Shown here one piece after another: positions 28,315 to 37,415 of a stretch of DNA of 64,000 nt. How positions within the stretch are numbered: the stretch's first letter is position 1; every line of letters starts with the position of its first letter. The stretch comes from an uncultured Clostridia bacterium (GTDB lineage: Bacteria > Bacillota > Clostridia > Oscillospirales > Acutalibacteraceae). The stretch lies in the NCBI GenBank assembly GCA_944384835.1, contig CALWUU010000022.1, positions 1 through 64,000 on the forward strand, in the 5' to 3' direction. Below the pieces are notes generated by a model. The model saw only the letters and a list, made by a program, of their open reading frames with translations, was not told the DNA's origin and ran no database searches. The translations under genes were made by a program, and so were the position numbers.

Positions 28315-28343
28315 TTTACTTTGATAACGATTCGTGCTATACT
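28315..28343 (+). promoter_or_regulatory. metK: Promoter of metK
   Basis: TTTACT (28315-28320) and TATACT (28338-28343) are 17 bp apart, 24 nt upstream of the SAM-I aptamer. Confidence 0.55.
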
Positions 28344-28366
28344 AGCTATATTGAAATTTAAATATT

Positions 28367-28466
28367 TCCTTATCAAGAGTGACGGAGGGAACAGGCCCGA
28401 TGATGTCCGGCAACCTGCAATTATTGTAAAGGTGCCAAATCCTGCGGTTAAGCCGAGAGATGAGGT
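28367..28466 (+). promoter_or_regulatory. SAM-I (S-box) riboswitch aptamer
   Basis: The conserved blocks appear in order: CTTATCAAGAGTGACGGAGG at the 5' side, GGCCCGATGATGTCCGGCAA in the middle, then GGTGCCAAATCC and the closing GAGATGAGG strand that pairs with CTTATC to form P1. It is followed by a terminator and metK. With SAM bound, P1 is stable and the terminator forms, so metK is switched off when SAM is plentiful. Confidence 0.97.
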
Positions 28467-28474
28467 TTACAATT

Positions 28475-28509
28475 CACCGAACGGCTGCAAAGCGCGTTCG
28501 GTGTTTTTT
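28475..28509 (+). terminator. Riboswitch expression-platform terminator
   Basis: CACCGAACG (28475-28483) pairs with CGTTCGGTG (28495-28503), followed by TTTTTT, directly before the metK ribosome site. Confidence 0.9.
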
Positions 28510-28536
28510 GATATTTTTTATTTTTTGGAGGATACT

Positions 28537-29718
28537 ATGTCTAAATACTTTTTTACTTCAGAGTCTGTAACAGAAGGACATCCAGACAAAGTCTGTGATA
28601 AAATTTCTGATTCTATCTTAGATGCTATTTTGGAACAAGATCCAAAAGCACATGTTGCATGTGAAGTAACAGCCACTACCGGCATTATTAATGTAATGGG
28701 AGAAATTTCTACTGAATGTTACGTTGATATTCCGTCAGTTGTGCGCGATGTGATCAAAGAAATCGGCTACGATGATCCCGCATGCGGATTTGACGGCAAT
28801 ACTTGCGCTGTAACCACTTCTATTGATGTACAGTCTCCTGATATTGCTATGGGTGTAAATGAGTCTTATGAAGCACGTCACGGCGCAACAGATGAAAATG
28901 ACAAGATAGGCGCTGGTGACCAAGGCATGATGTTTGGATTTGCGTGTGATGAAACACCTGAATTGATGCCTTTGGCAATTTCATTGGCTCATAAATTGGC
29001 AAAACAATTAACAAAAGTTCGCAAAGACGGAACTTTGTCTTATTTAAGACCGGATGGTAAAACACAGGTTACTATTGAGTATGATGATGACAAAGCGATA
29101 CGTGTGGACACAATTGTATTGTCTACTCAGCATGATCCAAATATTGCTCACGTAACCTTGTGTGATGATATTTTAAAACATGTAATCAAACCTATTATTC
29201 CCGAAAATCTCTTGGATGATAAAACCAAATATTTCATAAATCCAACAGGTAATTTTGTTATTGGTGGTCCGGTGGGCGATACAGGTTTGACTGGCCGTAA
29301 AATTATCATTGATACATATGGCGGTTACGGCAGACATGGCGGCGGCGCTTTTTCTGGAAAAGATCCGACTAAAGTAGACCGCTCCGGCGCATATGCGGCA
29401 CGATATGTTGCTAAAAATATTGTTGCAGCAGGTCTTGCTAAGAAATGTGAAGTTCAAATTGCATATGCGATTGGTGTTGCGCGTCCTGTTTCCGTTATGG
29501 TTGAAACATTCGGTACTTCTTCCTATTCCAATGACCAATTGGCAGATGCGGTAAACAAAGTATTTGATCTGCGTCCTACTTCCATTATTGAAGGTTTGGA
29601 ACTGCGCAAACCAATTTATCGTAATCTTGCTGCTTACGGACACATGGGTCGTGAAGATTTACAGGTTAGTTGGGAAAAGACAGATAAAGTGGAAGCGTTA
29701 AAAAATGCGTTAAAATAA
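28537..29718 (+). CDS. metK: S-adenosylmethionine synthetase
   Basis: Makes SAM from methionine and ATP; 393 residues. Signature motifs are [19 protein letters not shown] at the N-terminus, [12 protein letters not shown], and the phosphate-binding [16 protein letters not shown]. The start ATG at 28537 follows TTGGAGGATACT. Earlier in-frame codons lie inside the SAM-I riboswitch and are not used. Controlled by that riboswitch, giving product feedback. A perfect hairpin terminator follows. Confidence 0.97.
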   Translation: MSKYFFTSESVTEGHPDKVCDKISDSILDAILEQDPKAHVACEVTATTGIINVMGEISTECYVDIPSVVRDVIKEIGYDDPACGFDGNTCAVTTSIDVQSPDIAMGVNESYEARHGATDENDKIGAGDQGMMFGFACDETPELMPLAISLAHKLAKQLTKVRKDGTLSYLRPDGKTQVTIEYDDDKAIRVDTIVLSTQHDPNIAHVTLCDDILKHVIKPIIPENLLDDKTKYFINPTGNFVIGGPVGDTGLTGRKIIIDTYGGYGRHGGGAFSGKDPTKVDRSGAYAARYVAKNIVAAGLAKKCEVQIAYAIGVARPVSVMVETFGTSSYSNDQLADAVNKVFDLRPTSIIEGLELRKPIYRNLAAYGHMGREDLQVSWEKTDKVEALKNALK

Positions 29719-29729
29719 AATATTTAATC

Positions 29730-29766
29730 AAAAACTCCTTTAAAGTTTTACTTTAAAGGAGTTTTT
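29730..29766 (+). terminator. Terminator after metK
   Basis: A perfect 16-bp stem (29730-29745 with 29751-29766), loop TTTTA, ending in TTTTTC. Confidence 0.9.
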
Positions 29767-29976
29767 CTTAATTTTTACTTATATGCTTTTTTATTTTGGA
29801 AATAACAAAGCTTCTTTCAGAAAAATATGATTTTAAACTCAAAATAATACGGAAAAATGAAAATAGTATTTTTATCATCTTATAAAAGAATAAGCTTAGC
29901 GTAAAATATGAAATCCACATATTTTTTGAAGTACCTACTTTTTATTCTCTACATACAATATAATGAGGTGAGGATG

Positions 29977-30315
29977 ATGCCCGACATTGTAATCAATATT
30001 ATATTGGCGATATTGTCTATTGTAGGATTAATCTATCTGTACCAATTGATTTCGGGCTGGCTGCTTCGGTCAAAAAATGTTTGCAGACAATATACTATTT
30101 TACAATTTAACGAAAATCAAGAAGATGCCGAATATATACTGCGCGGGCATATATCAAAAATCAAGTCGGAACACAGCGAACAATACAGCCGTATTTTATG
30201 TATAGAAGAAACGATGAGTGACTCCATGAAACACGTTTGCAGAAAATTAGAAAAAGAATATCCGTTTGTCATTGTTTGTTCGCTGAATCAGGTACACGAT
30301 TATATTACGCAATAA
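29977..30315 (+). CDS. Small single-pass membrane protein, unknown function
   Basis: A 112-residue protein with one hydrophobic helix at about residues 2-30 (IVINIILAILSIVGLIYLYQ), a positively charged WLLRSKNVCRQ flank suggesting a cytosolic C-terminal part, and a soluble region of mixed alpha/beta character (ILCIEETMSDSMKHVCRKL, PFVIVCSLNQVHDY). I do not recognise the family. The ATG at 29977 is six bases after GAGGTG; the neighbouring ATG at 29974 is also possible. It stands alone between the metK terminator and an azoreductase-type gene. The remaining bases of the gap (29767-29976) show nothing else. Confidence 0.6.
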   Translation: MPDIVINIILAILSIVGLIYLYQLISGWLLRSKNVCRQYTILQFNENQEDAEYILRGHISKIKSEHSEQYSRILCIEETMSDSMKHVCRKLEKEYPFVIVCSLNQVHDYITQ

Positions 30316-30550
30316 ACAGAATATTTTATAATTGTACGGAGAATTATTTGAAGCTTTTCTCTCAGAATAGAACCTCTTTGCAATTAGATTAATCCACTTT
30401 AACTTATACTTTCCATCTGAATGTATTTGATAGGATAATCATGAGAATAGAAGCAGATTAAATAGACCTGTCTCTTTTCTCATGTACATTCATCAAAAAA
30501 TGTGGTAAAATCAAAGTCAAGATTTCAATATGATAGGAAAGGAGTTTTCT

Positions 30551-31189
30551 ATGAAACTGCTTCATATTGCCGCAAGCCCCAAATTGGACAAGCAATCTTC
30601 CAGTAAACGAGTTGCAAATGCATTTATAGAGGCATATTTAATGAAACACGAACAAACACAATGCCGCTATATTGATTTGAACACATTAGAAATACCCCAT
30701 ATGACAAAAGAATTGCTTGAAGCCTTTGAAAGCGGTATTGCACAGCACCAAACAGAACAGCGGGCATTACAGATATATAATAACCTATGCGATGAGTTTA
30801 TAACAGCAGACCGTTATGTTATTTCATTTCCCAACTGGAATTTAACAGCACCTCCTGCCTTGGTTTCTTATATTTTAGCTGTCATCAGAGCAGGAAAAGC
30901 ATTTCGATATACGGAACATGGTTCCGAAGGATTGCTTCACAATAAAAAAGTGACTCTTGTAGTTGCAAGCGGAGGTATTACCTCAGGAAATCATCCCAAA
31001 GAAACATGCACAGCCATTGTATGGCTGAAAAACCTGTTTTGTGTTTGCGGAATTTGTGATGTGCAAGTTCTTTATTGTGAGGGGATCGAGCAAATGCCGG
31101 ATCAGGCAGAAGAAATTATTACAGCTGCTGTACAAAATGCAAAGGAACAAGGCGCTGTTTGGGATATAAATGCGGGGGATAAGCTATGA
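30551..31189 (+). CDS. FMN-dependent NADH-azoreductase family protein
   Basis: A 212-residue flavodoxin-fold quinone/azo reductase of the AzoR/AcpD type. The FMN-phosphate loop ASPKLDKQSSSKRV is at the N-terminus; FPNWNLTAPPALVSYI and the AGKAFRYTEHGSEGL segment match the family substrate and FMN-ring motifs. It probably performs two-electron reduction of quinones or nitro/azo compounds. The ATG at 30551 follows AAAGGAG. Its last codons overlap gpsA by 4 nt (ATGA), so they are co-transcribed, though no functional link is obvious. Confidence 0.85.
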   Translation: MKLLHIAASPKLDKQSSSKRVANAFIEAYLMKHEQTQCRYIDLNTLEIPHMTKELLEAFESGIAQHQTEQRALQIYNNLCDEFITADRYVISFPNWNLTAPPALVSYILAVIRAGKAFRYTEHGSEGLLHNKKVTLVVASGGITSGNHPKETCTAIVWLKNLFCVCGICDVQVLYCEGIEQMPDQAEEIITAAVQNAKEQGAVWDINAGDKL

Positions 31190-32139
31190 ATATTTCGGTT
31201 ATGGGATGTGGACGATGGGGAAGTTTTATCGCTTGGTATTTGGAGCGCGTATCACATCAAGTTACGCTGTATGGCAGGAAGGGTTCTGCACATTTGGAAC
31301 AATTCCGTCAGACACGTTCGAACGGGTTACTGACGCTAGATGAAAAAATTCACCTGACTGATGATTTGGAATCAGCCGTAAAAAGCGCGGAAGTAATTGT
31401 GGTATCCATTTCGGCACAAAACTTTCGAGCTTTTATGAAAGAAATGGTGCGATATGATTTAACCGGAAAATGTTTTGTACTATGCATGAAAGGTATTGAA
31501 GCTGATACGGGAAAACGTTTAACGGAAATTGTAAAAGAATATACAGATACTCCTACAGCTATTTGGGTTGGTCCGGGACATGTACAGGATTTTACCAGAG
31601 GAATACCAAACTGCATGGTCATTGACAGTGACGATAAAGCTTTGAAAGAAAAATTGGTGCATGCTTTTTCCAGCCGTCTGATTCGTTTTTATTACGGAGA
31701 TGATCTGTTAGGCAATGAAATTGGCGCTGCTTCAAAAAATGTAATAGGCATTGCGGCAGGTATGCTGGACGGTAAAGGAAAAACGGCGCTGAAAGGGGCA
31801 TTAATGTCCAGAGGTACACGTGAAATTGCCCGTTTGATCAAAGCTATGGGAGGAAAAGAAATTACCGCATACGGACTGGGTCATTTGGGCGATTATCAAG
31901 CGACTGTTTTTTCAGAATTCAGTCATAATCGAAAATTTGGAGAGTTGTTTGTACAAGGTATGGATTATGGCGAATTAGCTGAAGGGGTTGCAACGGTAAA
32001 AGCATTGCTTCGCTTAGGTGAGGAGTATCATGTGGAACTTCCTATCTGCCAAGCAGTTTATGATATTGTTTACGAGAAAAAAGACCCTGAACAAGTGTTA
32101 TCTGATTTATTTTTACGAAGTATAAAAATGGAGTTTTAA
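31186..32139 (+). CDS. gpsA: NAD(P)-dependent glycerol-3-phosphate dehydrogenase
   Basis: Reduces dihydroxyacetone phosphate to sn-glycerol-3-phosphate for phospholipid synthesis. The 317-residue protein has an N-terminal Rossmann fold (SVMGCGRWGSFIAWYLERV) and the catalytic C-terminal domain, with the lysine in ASKNVIGIAAGMLDG and the GLGHLGDYQATVFSEFSHNR motif (usual family form: GxGDLxxTcxSxxSRNR, here with H for the more common D). It begins within the stop region of the azoreductase gene. Slightly short and divergent relative to E. coli GpsA, so substrate assignment is likely rather than certain. Confidence 0.85.
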   Translation: MNISVMGCGRWGSFIAWYLERVSHQVTLYGRKGSAHLEQFRQTRSNGLLTLDEKIHLTDDLESAVKSAEVIVVSISAQNFRAFMKEMVRYDLTGKCFVLCMKGIEADTGKRLTEIVKEYTDTPTAIWVGPGHVQDFTRGIPNCMVIDSDDKALKEKLVHAFSSRLIRFYYGDDLLGNEIGAASKNVIGIAAGMLDGKGKTALKGALMSRGTREIARLIKAMGGKEITAYGLGHLGDYQATVFSEFSHNRKFGELFVQGMDYGELAEGVATVKALLRLGEEYHVELPICQAVYDIVYEKKDPEQVLSDLFLRSIKMEF

Positions 32140-32151
32140 TTTTTCTTAACA

Positions 32152-32180
32152 TTGACAATCTGATTATTTTGGAGTAAGAT
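32152..32180 (+). promoter_or_regulatory. Promoter of the Mrp-type ATPase
   Basis: TTGACA (32152-32157) and TAAGAT (32175-32180) are 17 bp apart. Confidence 0.6.
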
Positions 32181-32223
32181 TTTAAATATACCAAAAAGGT
32201 ATACAATAGAAAGGATGAATGGT

Positions 32224-33051
32224 ATGAGTGAACAAAATTGCACACATGATTGTGGTTCATGCAGTTCTGACTGCAGCGCAAGAACAGAACCTATGAAAGA
32301 ACCTACACATGAGTTAAGCAACATTAAAAAAGTAATTGCAGTAGTGAGCGGAAAAGGTGGAGTTGGCAAATCTTTGGTCACTTCTTTAATGGCTGTGACC
32401 ATGAACCGCCGTGGACATAAAACAGCAATATTGGACGCAGACGTAACGGGGCCATCCATTCCGAAAGTGTTTGGTATTCATGAAAGAGCCATGGGTACTG
32501 AAGTTGGAATTGTACCATGCAAAAGCAAAACCGGAATTGAAGTCATGTCTGTCAATCTATTGTTGGAAGATGCGACTGCTCCTGTTGTTTGGAGAGGTCC
32601 TATTATTGCAGGTACAGTAAAACAATTTTGGTCTGAGGTAATTTGGGGTGATGTTGACTATATGTTTGTCGACATGCCGCCGGGCACGGGAGACGTTCCG
32701 TTGACAGTCTTTCAATCTCTGCCTTTAGACGGAATCATCATTGTGACATCTCCTCAGGAATTGGTATCTATGATTGTGGAGAAAGCGGTCAATATGGCTG
32801 GTATGATGAATATTCCTATTTTGGGACTTGTAGAAAATATGAGTTATTTAAAATGTCCTGACTGCAGCAAAGAAATTCAGGTATTTGGTGAAAGTCATGT
32901 AGACGAAATAGCAAAAAAACATGGTTTAAATGTATTAGCGAAACTTCCAATTGACCCAAGTATTGCAAAGAATTGTGATAAAGGTCTTGTAGAATTAGTG
33001 GAAGGTAATTGGTTGGATGAAGCAGCCAAACTAATTGAAAACTTATCTTAA
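32224..33051 (+). CDS. mrp: Mrp/NBP35-type iron-sulfur cluster carrier ATPase
   Basis: A 275-residue P-loop ATPase that carries Fe-S clusters to target proteins. The deviant Walker A GKGGVGKS is near residue 44, with the DADVTGPS and DMPPGTGD motifs following. A cysteine-rich N-terminus (CTHDCGSCSSDC) precedes the ATPase domain, and a C-terminal CPDC pair is present for cluster binding at the dimer interface. The ATG at 32224 is 8 nt after AAAGGA; an ATG at 32215 overlaps that site. A single gene with its own promoter and terminator. Confidence 0.9.
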   Translation: MSEQNCTHDCGSCSSDCSARTEPMKEPTHELSNIKKVIAVVSGKGGVGKSLVTSLMAVTMNRRGHKTAILDADVTGPSIPKVFGIHERAMGTEVGIVPCKSKTGIEVMSVNLLLEDATAPVVWRGPIIAGTVKQFWSEVIWGDVDYMFVDMPPGTGDVPLTVFQSLPLDGIIIVTSPQELVSMIVEKAVNMAGMMNIPILGLVENMSYLKCPDCSKEIQVFGESHVDEIAKKHGLNVLAKLPIDPSIAKNCDKGLVELVEGNWLDEAAKLIENLS

Positions 33052-33056
33052 ATATG

Positions 33057-33087
33057 ATGCCGGCAGCATGTCAAATGTTGCCGGCAT
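33057..33087 (+). terminator. Hairpin after mrp
   Basis: ATGCCGGCA (33057-33065) pairs with TGCCGGCAT (33079-33087), with inner CAT/ATG pairing. The T tract after it is weak (TTTG). Confidence 0.65.
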
Positions 33088-33676
33088 TTGTGGTATGTAA
33101 AATGCTTTTTTCATTATGTTTCGGAGTTAAATGTTATTTGCAAAGAGTTTTTGATGTAACACGATATGCTTTTTTCCGGATTAATATCTTTCTGAAACAA
33201 TCGTTTATTTACTATTAGATACTGTTTATCAAAAAAACGTATTTTCCGATATGTTCAAAATACTTTATGGAATAAATAAGTGAACATATCTATTTTATTT
33301 TTTTGGAATATCTTAAGATATCATTGGATGATAAAACGATATACGGAAAAATATTCCTCTGATATAAATTGAGCCGGCAGAAAAGTTCTTAACAGGTTAC
33401 TTGCTGTGTGGGCAGAATAAAATATATTTTAAATAATCATTTCAACACAAAATCCGAAAGGAAATCTTTAACAATTCTAATGGCAAAGTTTCCATCATGA
33501 TAAGATATTAAAATATTCTAAGTATCATATTGAAAAAAGATGAAAAATGTTTTATGATATACAGTTGTAAGACCCACTTCTTTTATCATTTATAAATGGT
33601 ACTTTACAAAACGATATGTATATGATATTATTAAATTGAAAACAGTAATTATTATCATTTTGTGAGGTGAGGATCG
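33088..33676. other. AT-rich gap before perR
   Basis: About 590 bases with no frame I can support on either strand and no recognisable RNA. The last 40 bases before perR are AT-rich with repeated ATTATTA-like stretches (around 33624-33660), where a Fur/PerR-type site would be expected, but no clean 15-bp palindrome is visible. Confidence 0.4.
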
Positions 33677-34072
33677 ATGGTTAGGAAACAAAATTTTAGT
33701 AGGAAAAGACAAGCGATTCTAGAAGCACTTCGAAGCACAAAAATTCATCCAACCGCCGAGTGGGTGCATCAAACATTAAAAAATGATTATCCTGATTTAA
33801 GCCTCGGTACTGTTTACCGTAATCTTGCTCAGTTCAAAGAAGAAGGCGTTATTTTAAGTATGGGGGTTATGAACGGGCAGGAGCGTTTTGACGCCAATAT
33901 ATCACCGCATTCTCATTTTATTTGTAATTGCTGCGGTGCAGTGATTGATATTGACGAAACTTTTGAAAATTATGAGGCTGCAAGACAGGTAAACAACAAA
34001 TACGGTTTTACAGTGGAAGAACAAAAAATTATTTTTTATGGTGTTTGTAATCAATGTAAAGTTAGGCATTAG
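33677..34072 (+). CDS. perR: Peroxide-sensing Fur-family repressor PerR
   Basis: A 131-residue Fur-family regulator. The winged helix (LGTVYRNLAQFKEEGVI) is followed by the dimer domain. All five residues that hold the regulatory metal in Bacillus PerR have counterparts: H24, D72 (ERFDANI), H78 and H80 (PHSHFIC) and D91. Aspartate rather than glutamate at D72 is the PerR-type signature. The structural zinc site is C83/C86 and C124/C127. The start follows GTGAGGTGAGG. Rubrerythrin lies 41 nt downstream, the classic clostridial peroxide-response pairing. Confidence 0.88.
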   Translation: MVRKQNFSRKRQAILEALRSTKIHPTAEWVHQTLKNDYPDLSLGTVYRNLAQFKEEGVILSMGVMNGQERFDANISPHSHFICNCCGAVIDIDETFENYEAARQVNNKYGFTVEEQKIIFYGVCNQCKVRH

Positions 34073-34113
34073 GCCATAACTATATTTAATGAATGTATTT
34101 GGAGGTTTTTACA

Positions 34114-34659
34114 ATGAAAAAATTTGTATGTAGTGTATGTGGTTATGTTCATGTAGGAGATGAGGCACCAGAATTCTGCCCAATTTGTAAAGCGCCTAGA
34201 GACAAATTTTATGAGCAAACAGAAGAAACAGGATATGCAACTGAGCATGTAATCGGCGTAGGTGCAGCAGACAAAATTGAAAAAGATGTTTATGAAGATT
34301 TAGTTGCTCATTTCAACGGCGAATGCTGCGAAGTTGGTATGTATTTGGCAATGAGCCGTCAAGCAGACCGCGAAGGTTATCCTGAAATTGCAGAGGCTTT
34401 CAAAAAATATGCTTTTGAAGAAGCTGAGCATGCAGCAAAATTTGCTGAACTATTGGGTGAAGTTGTAACAAACTCTACAAAGAAAAATCTTGAATTACGT
34501 GTAGCTGCTGAAGCTGGTGCTTGCGAAGGTAAATTTGAAATTGCAAAACGTGCAAAACAATTGAATTATGATGCGATTCATGATACTGTTCATGAAATGG
34601 CAAAAGATGAAGCACGTCATGGCTCTGGTTTTGCAGGTTTGCTAAAAAGATATTTTTAA
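34114..34659 (+). CDS. Reverse rubrerythrin (rubredoxin domain first)
   Basis: An NADH-linked peroxide and oxygen reductase in the cytoplasm. Unlike classical rubrerythrin, the rubredoxin domain is N-terminal: C6/C9 (CSVCGY) and C22/C25 (CPICKAP). The di-iron four-helix domain follows, with glutamates and histidines in [36 protein letters not shown] and [12 protein letters not shown]. 181 residues. The ATG at 34114 follows TTTGGAGG. Co-located with perR, as in Clostridium acetobutylicum, where PerR represses reverse rubrerythrins. A terminator follows. Confidence 0.92.
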   Translation: MKKFVCSVCGYVHVGDEAPEFCPICKAPRDKFYEQTEETGYATEHVIGVGAADKIEKDVYEDLVAHFNGECCEVGMYLAMSRQADREGYPEIAEAFKKYAFEEAEHAAKFAELLGEVVTNSTKKNLELRVAAEAGACEGKFEIAKRAKQLNYDAIHDTVHEMAKDEARHGSGFAGLLKRYF

Positions 34660-34710
34660 TTTTACTTATGACTTGTCATAATCTTTGATTACGACGTTTT
34701 CATATTTTCA

Positions 34711-34750
34711 ACAAGAACAGGATCGTTTTTCGGTCCTGTTCTTGTTTTTT
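34711..34750 (+). terminator. Terminator after rubrerythrin
   Basis: CAAGAACAGGA with TCCTGTTCTTG form the stem (34712-34722 and 34734-34744), extended by inner CG pairs, then TTTTTT. Confidence 0.9.
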
Positions 34751-34757
34751 ACTATAT

Positions 34758-34773
34758 ACACAATATTTATGGC
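34758..34773 (+). promoter_or_regulatory. NrdR box 1
   Basis: ACACAATATTTATGGC matches 12 of 16 positions of the NrdR box consensus (acaCwAtATaTwGtgt). It starts 31 bp before the second box, about three helical turns, the spacing expected for cooperative NrdR binding. Confidence 0.7.
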
Positions 34774-34788
34774 GGTTACAAAAATGAT

Positions 34789-34804
34789 ATACAATATATA
34801 TTGA
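34789..34804 (+). promoter_or_regulatory. NrdR box 2 overlapping the -35 region
   Basis: ATACAATATATATTGA matches 13 of 16 consensus positions and overlaps the -35 box TTGATT at 34801. Bound NrdR would block polymerase when dATP is high. Confidence 0.7.
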
Positions 34805-34828
34805 TTTTTTTGAATTAACCGTTATAAT
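34801..34828 (+). promoter_or_regulatory. Promoter of nrdA-nrdB
   Basis: TTGATT (34801-34806) and TATAAT (34823-34828) are 16 bp apart, 37 bp upstream of nrdA. Confidence 0.65.
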
Positions 34829-34865
34829 AATAAATAGACCAATTTTAAGTTATAAGGAGAGCAGA

Positions 34866-37394
34866 ATGGAAATTATAAAAAGGGACGGCAGGATTGAGCC
34901 TTACCAAAGTGAAAAAATAAAAGCTGCGATTGCGGCGGCTTTTCAAAGCATAAACACAGAAATTGATGAAGCTGTTTTGAATAGCATTACGGAAGACGTG
35001 CAGCAGCAATTGATTCATTTGCAGCAGCAAAATAAATCTTTGCAAGTGGAAACCATTCAGGATATTGTAGAAAAGACGTTAGTTGCACGTAATTTTTATA
35101 ATGAAGTTAAAAGCTTTATTTTATATCGCGACAGTCAGGCAAAAAAAAGAGCCGCCAGACAAAGTATTGCCTCTTTATTTGAAAACAGACAAGTAGGCGA
35201 TGTATTAAAAGGAATTCAAAAGGATTTTGACAGCGATGAATACCATCTCGACTTGCTGTATCATAAATTTTTTTCCTTTCAAAAAGAGCAAATGTCTGAA
35301 ACAGAAAAATTGTCTATGCTCATAAAAGCGGCTGTGGAGTTAACCTCGCAGGAGTCTCCCAAATGGGAGTATATCGCAGCGCGTTTGTTGATGCTGCGCT
35401 TTAAAATCCAATTGCAGGTTGAACTGGAGAAACAGCAAATTACCAGTTTTTATGATAAAATTGCTTATTTAACAAATCAAAACCTATATGGTTCCTATAT
35501 ATTACACGCATACACAAAAGCAGAGATTGATGAATTTGAAACTTGGATTGTAGAAGAACGCAATCATCTGTTTACATACAGCAGTTTGGATGTGCTCTTA
35601 AAACGTTATGTCATCCATACGCATCAATTGTTGTCCTTTGAAACACCGCAGGAGATGTTTATGGGAATTGCGATGCATCTGGCTATGAATGAAACACAAA
35701 ACCGTTCTCAGTGGGTAAAACGTTTTTATGATATGCTTAGCCAATTACAAGTAACTATGGCAACGCCCACATTATCCAATGCCAGAAAACCATTTCACCA
35801 ATTATCAAGCTGTTTTATTGATACGGTTCCGGATTCCTTATCTGGTATATACCGCAGTATTACAAATTTTGCCCAGGTTTCCAAATTCGGCGGGGGAATG
35901 GGCATGTACTTTGGTAAAGTACGTGCTTCCGGTTCTCCAATCCGTGGCTTTCAAGGCGCTGCAGGCGGTGTGATACGATGGATTAAACTCGCCAATGATA
36001 CAGCTGTAGCCGTAGATCAATTGGGCGTACGTCAGGGAGCAGTGGCCGTATATTTGGATATATGGCATAAAGATATCCCTGAATTTTTACAATTGCGTAC
36101 CAATAACGGTGATGACCGCATGAAAGCCCATGACGTATTTCCTGCTATCTGTTATCCCGATTTATTCTGGAAAATGGCTCGTGACCAGATTGAAGATAAT
36201 TGGTATTTGATGTGCCCTCATGAGATTTTGTCAGTAAAAGGCTATGCCTTGGAAGATTATTATGGGGAAGAATGGGAAAAACGGTATTTTGATTGTGTGG
36301 CGGATCATCGTATTTCAAAACGCGTGATTCCAATCAAAGAATTAATTCGATTGATTATTAAATCAGCAGTGGAAACAGGTACTCCGTTTACCTTTAACCG
36401 TGACCATGTCAATAGAATGAATCCAAACGGACACAAGGGCATGATTTATTGCTCCAATTTGTGCACAGAAATTGCCCAAAATATGAGTCCGATTTCTACC
36501 ATCAGCCAAGAAACAAAAACGGTTGATGGAGAAACCGTTGTAGTGAATACCACGAAACCGGGCGAATTTGTAGTTTGTAATTTGGCTTCTCTTTCTTTAG
36601 GAAACATTGATGTGGAAAACCAAGAGGAACTTCGCAGTATTATTCACACGACTGTACGCGCTTTGGATAATGTAATTGACTTGAATTTTTATCCGCTGCC
36701 TTATGCAAAATTGACCAATCAAAAATATCGTTCGATTGGTTTGGGCATCAGCGGTTATCATCACATGCTGGCCAAACATAAAATTCAGTGGGAATCTGAG
36801 ACACATTTGGAATTTGTGGATCAAGTATTTGAAAATATCAATTACTACGCCATTGAAGCAAGTACTCAGGTGGCCAAAGAAAAAGGAAGCTACGATTTAT
36901 TTGAAGGTTCTGACTGGCAGACAGGAGCATATTTTGAAAAACGCGGCTATACTTCAGAGCGTTGGAATACACTAAAAGATACAGTGGCACAAAACGGTAT
37001 GCGTAACGCTTATTTAATGGCAGTGGCACCAACCAGTACCACTTCTATTATTGCAGGTACCACTGCAGGTTTAGATCCTGTGATGCATCGTTACTTCTTG
37101 GAAGAGAAGAAAAACAGTATTGTACCCAGAGTCGCTCCGGATTTGTCTATGGAGACTTTCTGGTACTATAAAAACGCGCATACCATTGACCAAGCTTGGA
37201 CAGTAAAATCATGCGGTGTACGCCAGCGTCATATTGACCAGGCACAATCTTTGAATTTGTATATTACAAATGATTATACATTCCGTCAAATTTTACAGTT
37301 ATATATTTTGGCATGGGAAAAACAAGTAAAAACAATTTACTATATTCGCAGCAAGGCTTTGGAAGTGGAAGAGTGCGAAGTATGTTCATCTTGA
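34866..37394 (+). CDS. nrdA: Class Ia ribonucleotide reductase alpha subunit
   Basis: Reduces ribonucleoside diphosphates to deoxy forms, with the NrdB radical subunit. The 842-residue protein starts with an ATP-cone (KRDGRIEPYQSEKIKAAIAA), the allosteric on/off domain. The catalytic barrel shows LSSCFIDTVPDS (redox cysteine), the NxCxE active-site motif in CSNLCTEI, and ATSTTSIIAGTTAG-like segments near the end. The C-terminal redox pair is CEVC in EECEVCSS. Longer than E. coli NrdA. It is 21 nt upstream of nrdB and controlled by two NrdR boxes. An oxygen-dependent class in an apparent anaerobe is noteworthy. Confidence 0.93.
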   Translation: MEIIKRDGRIEPYQSEKIKAAIAAAFQSINTEIDEAVLNSITEDVQQQLIHLQQQNKSLQVETIQDIVEKTLVARNFYNEVKSFILYRDSQAKKRAARQSIASLFENRQVGDVLKGIQKDFDSDEYHLDLLYHKFFSFQKEQMSETEKLSMLIKAAVELTSQESPKWEYIAARLLMLRFKIQLQVELEKQQITSFYDKIAYLTNQNLYGSYILHAYTKAEIDEFETWIVEERNHLFTYSSLDVLLKRYVIHTHQLLSFETPQEMFMGIAMHLAMNETQNRSQWVKRFYDMLSQLQVTMATPTLSNARKPFHQLSSCFIDTVPDSLSGIYRSITNFAQVSKFGGGMGMYFGKVRASGSPIRGFQGAAGGVIRWIKLANDTAVAVDQLGVRQGAVAVYLDIWHKDIPEFLQLRTNNGDDRMKAHDVFPAICYPDLFWKMARDQIEDNWYLMCPHEILSVKGYALEDYYGEEWEKRYFDCVADHRISKRVIPIKELIRLIIKSAVETGTPFTFNRDHVNRMNPNGHKGMIYCSNLCTEIAQNMSPISTISQETKTVDGETVVVNTTKPGEFVVCNLASLSLGNIDVENQEELRSIIHTTVRALDNVIDLNFYPLPYAKLTNQKYRSIGLGISGYHHMLAKHKIQWESETHLEFVDQVFENINYYAIEASTQVAKEKGSYDLFEGSDWQTGAYFEKRGYTSERWNTLKDTVAQNGMRNAYLMAVAPTSTTSIIAGTTAGLDPVMHRYFLEEKKNSIVPRVAPDLSMETFWYYKNAHTIDQAWTVKSCGVRQRHIDQAQSLNLYITNDYTFRQILQLYILAWEKQVKTIYYIRSKALEVEECEVCSS

Positions 37395-37415
37395 GTGTGA
37401 GGAGAGTAAAAATAA

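Noticed and set aside
28321-28343. TTGATA as the -35 of metK
   Set aside because: It is only 11 bp from TATACT; TTTACT at 28315 gives 17 bp.
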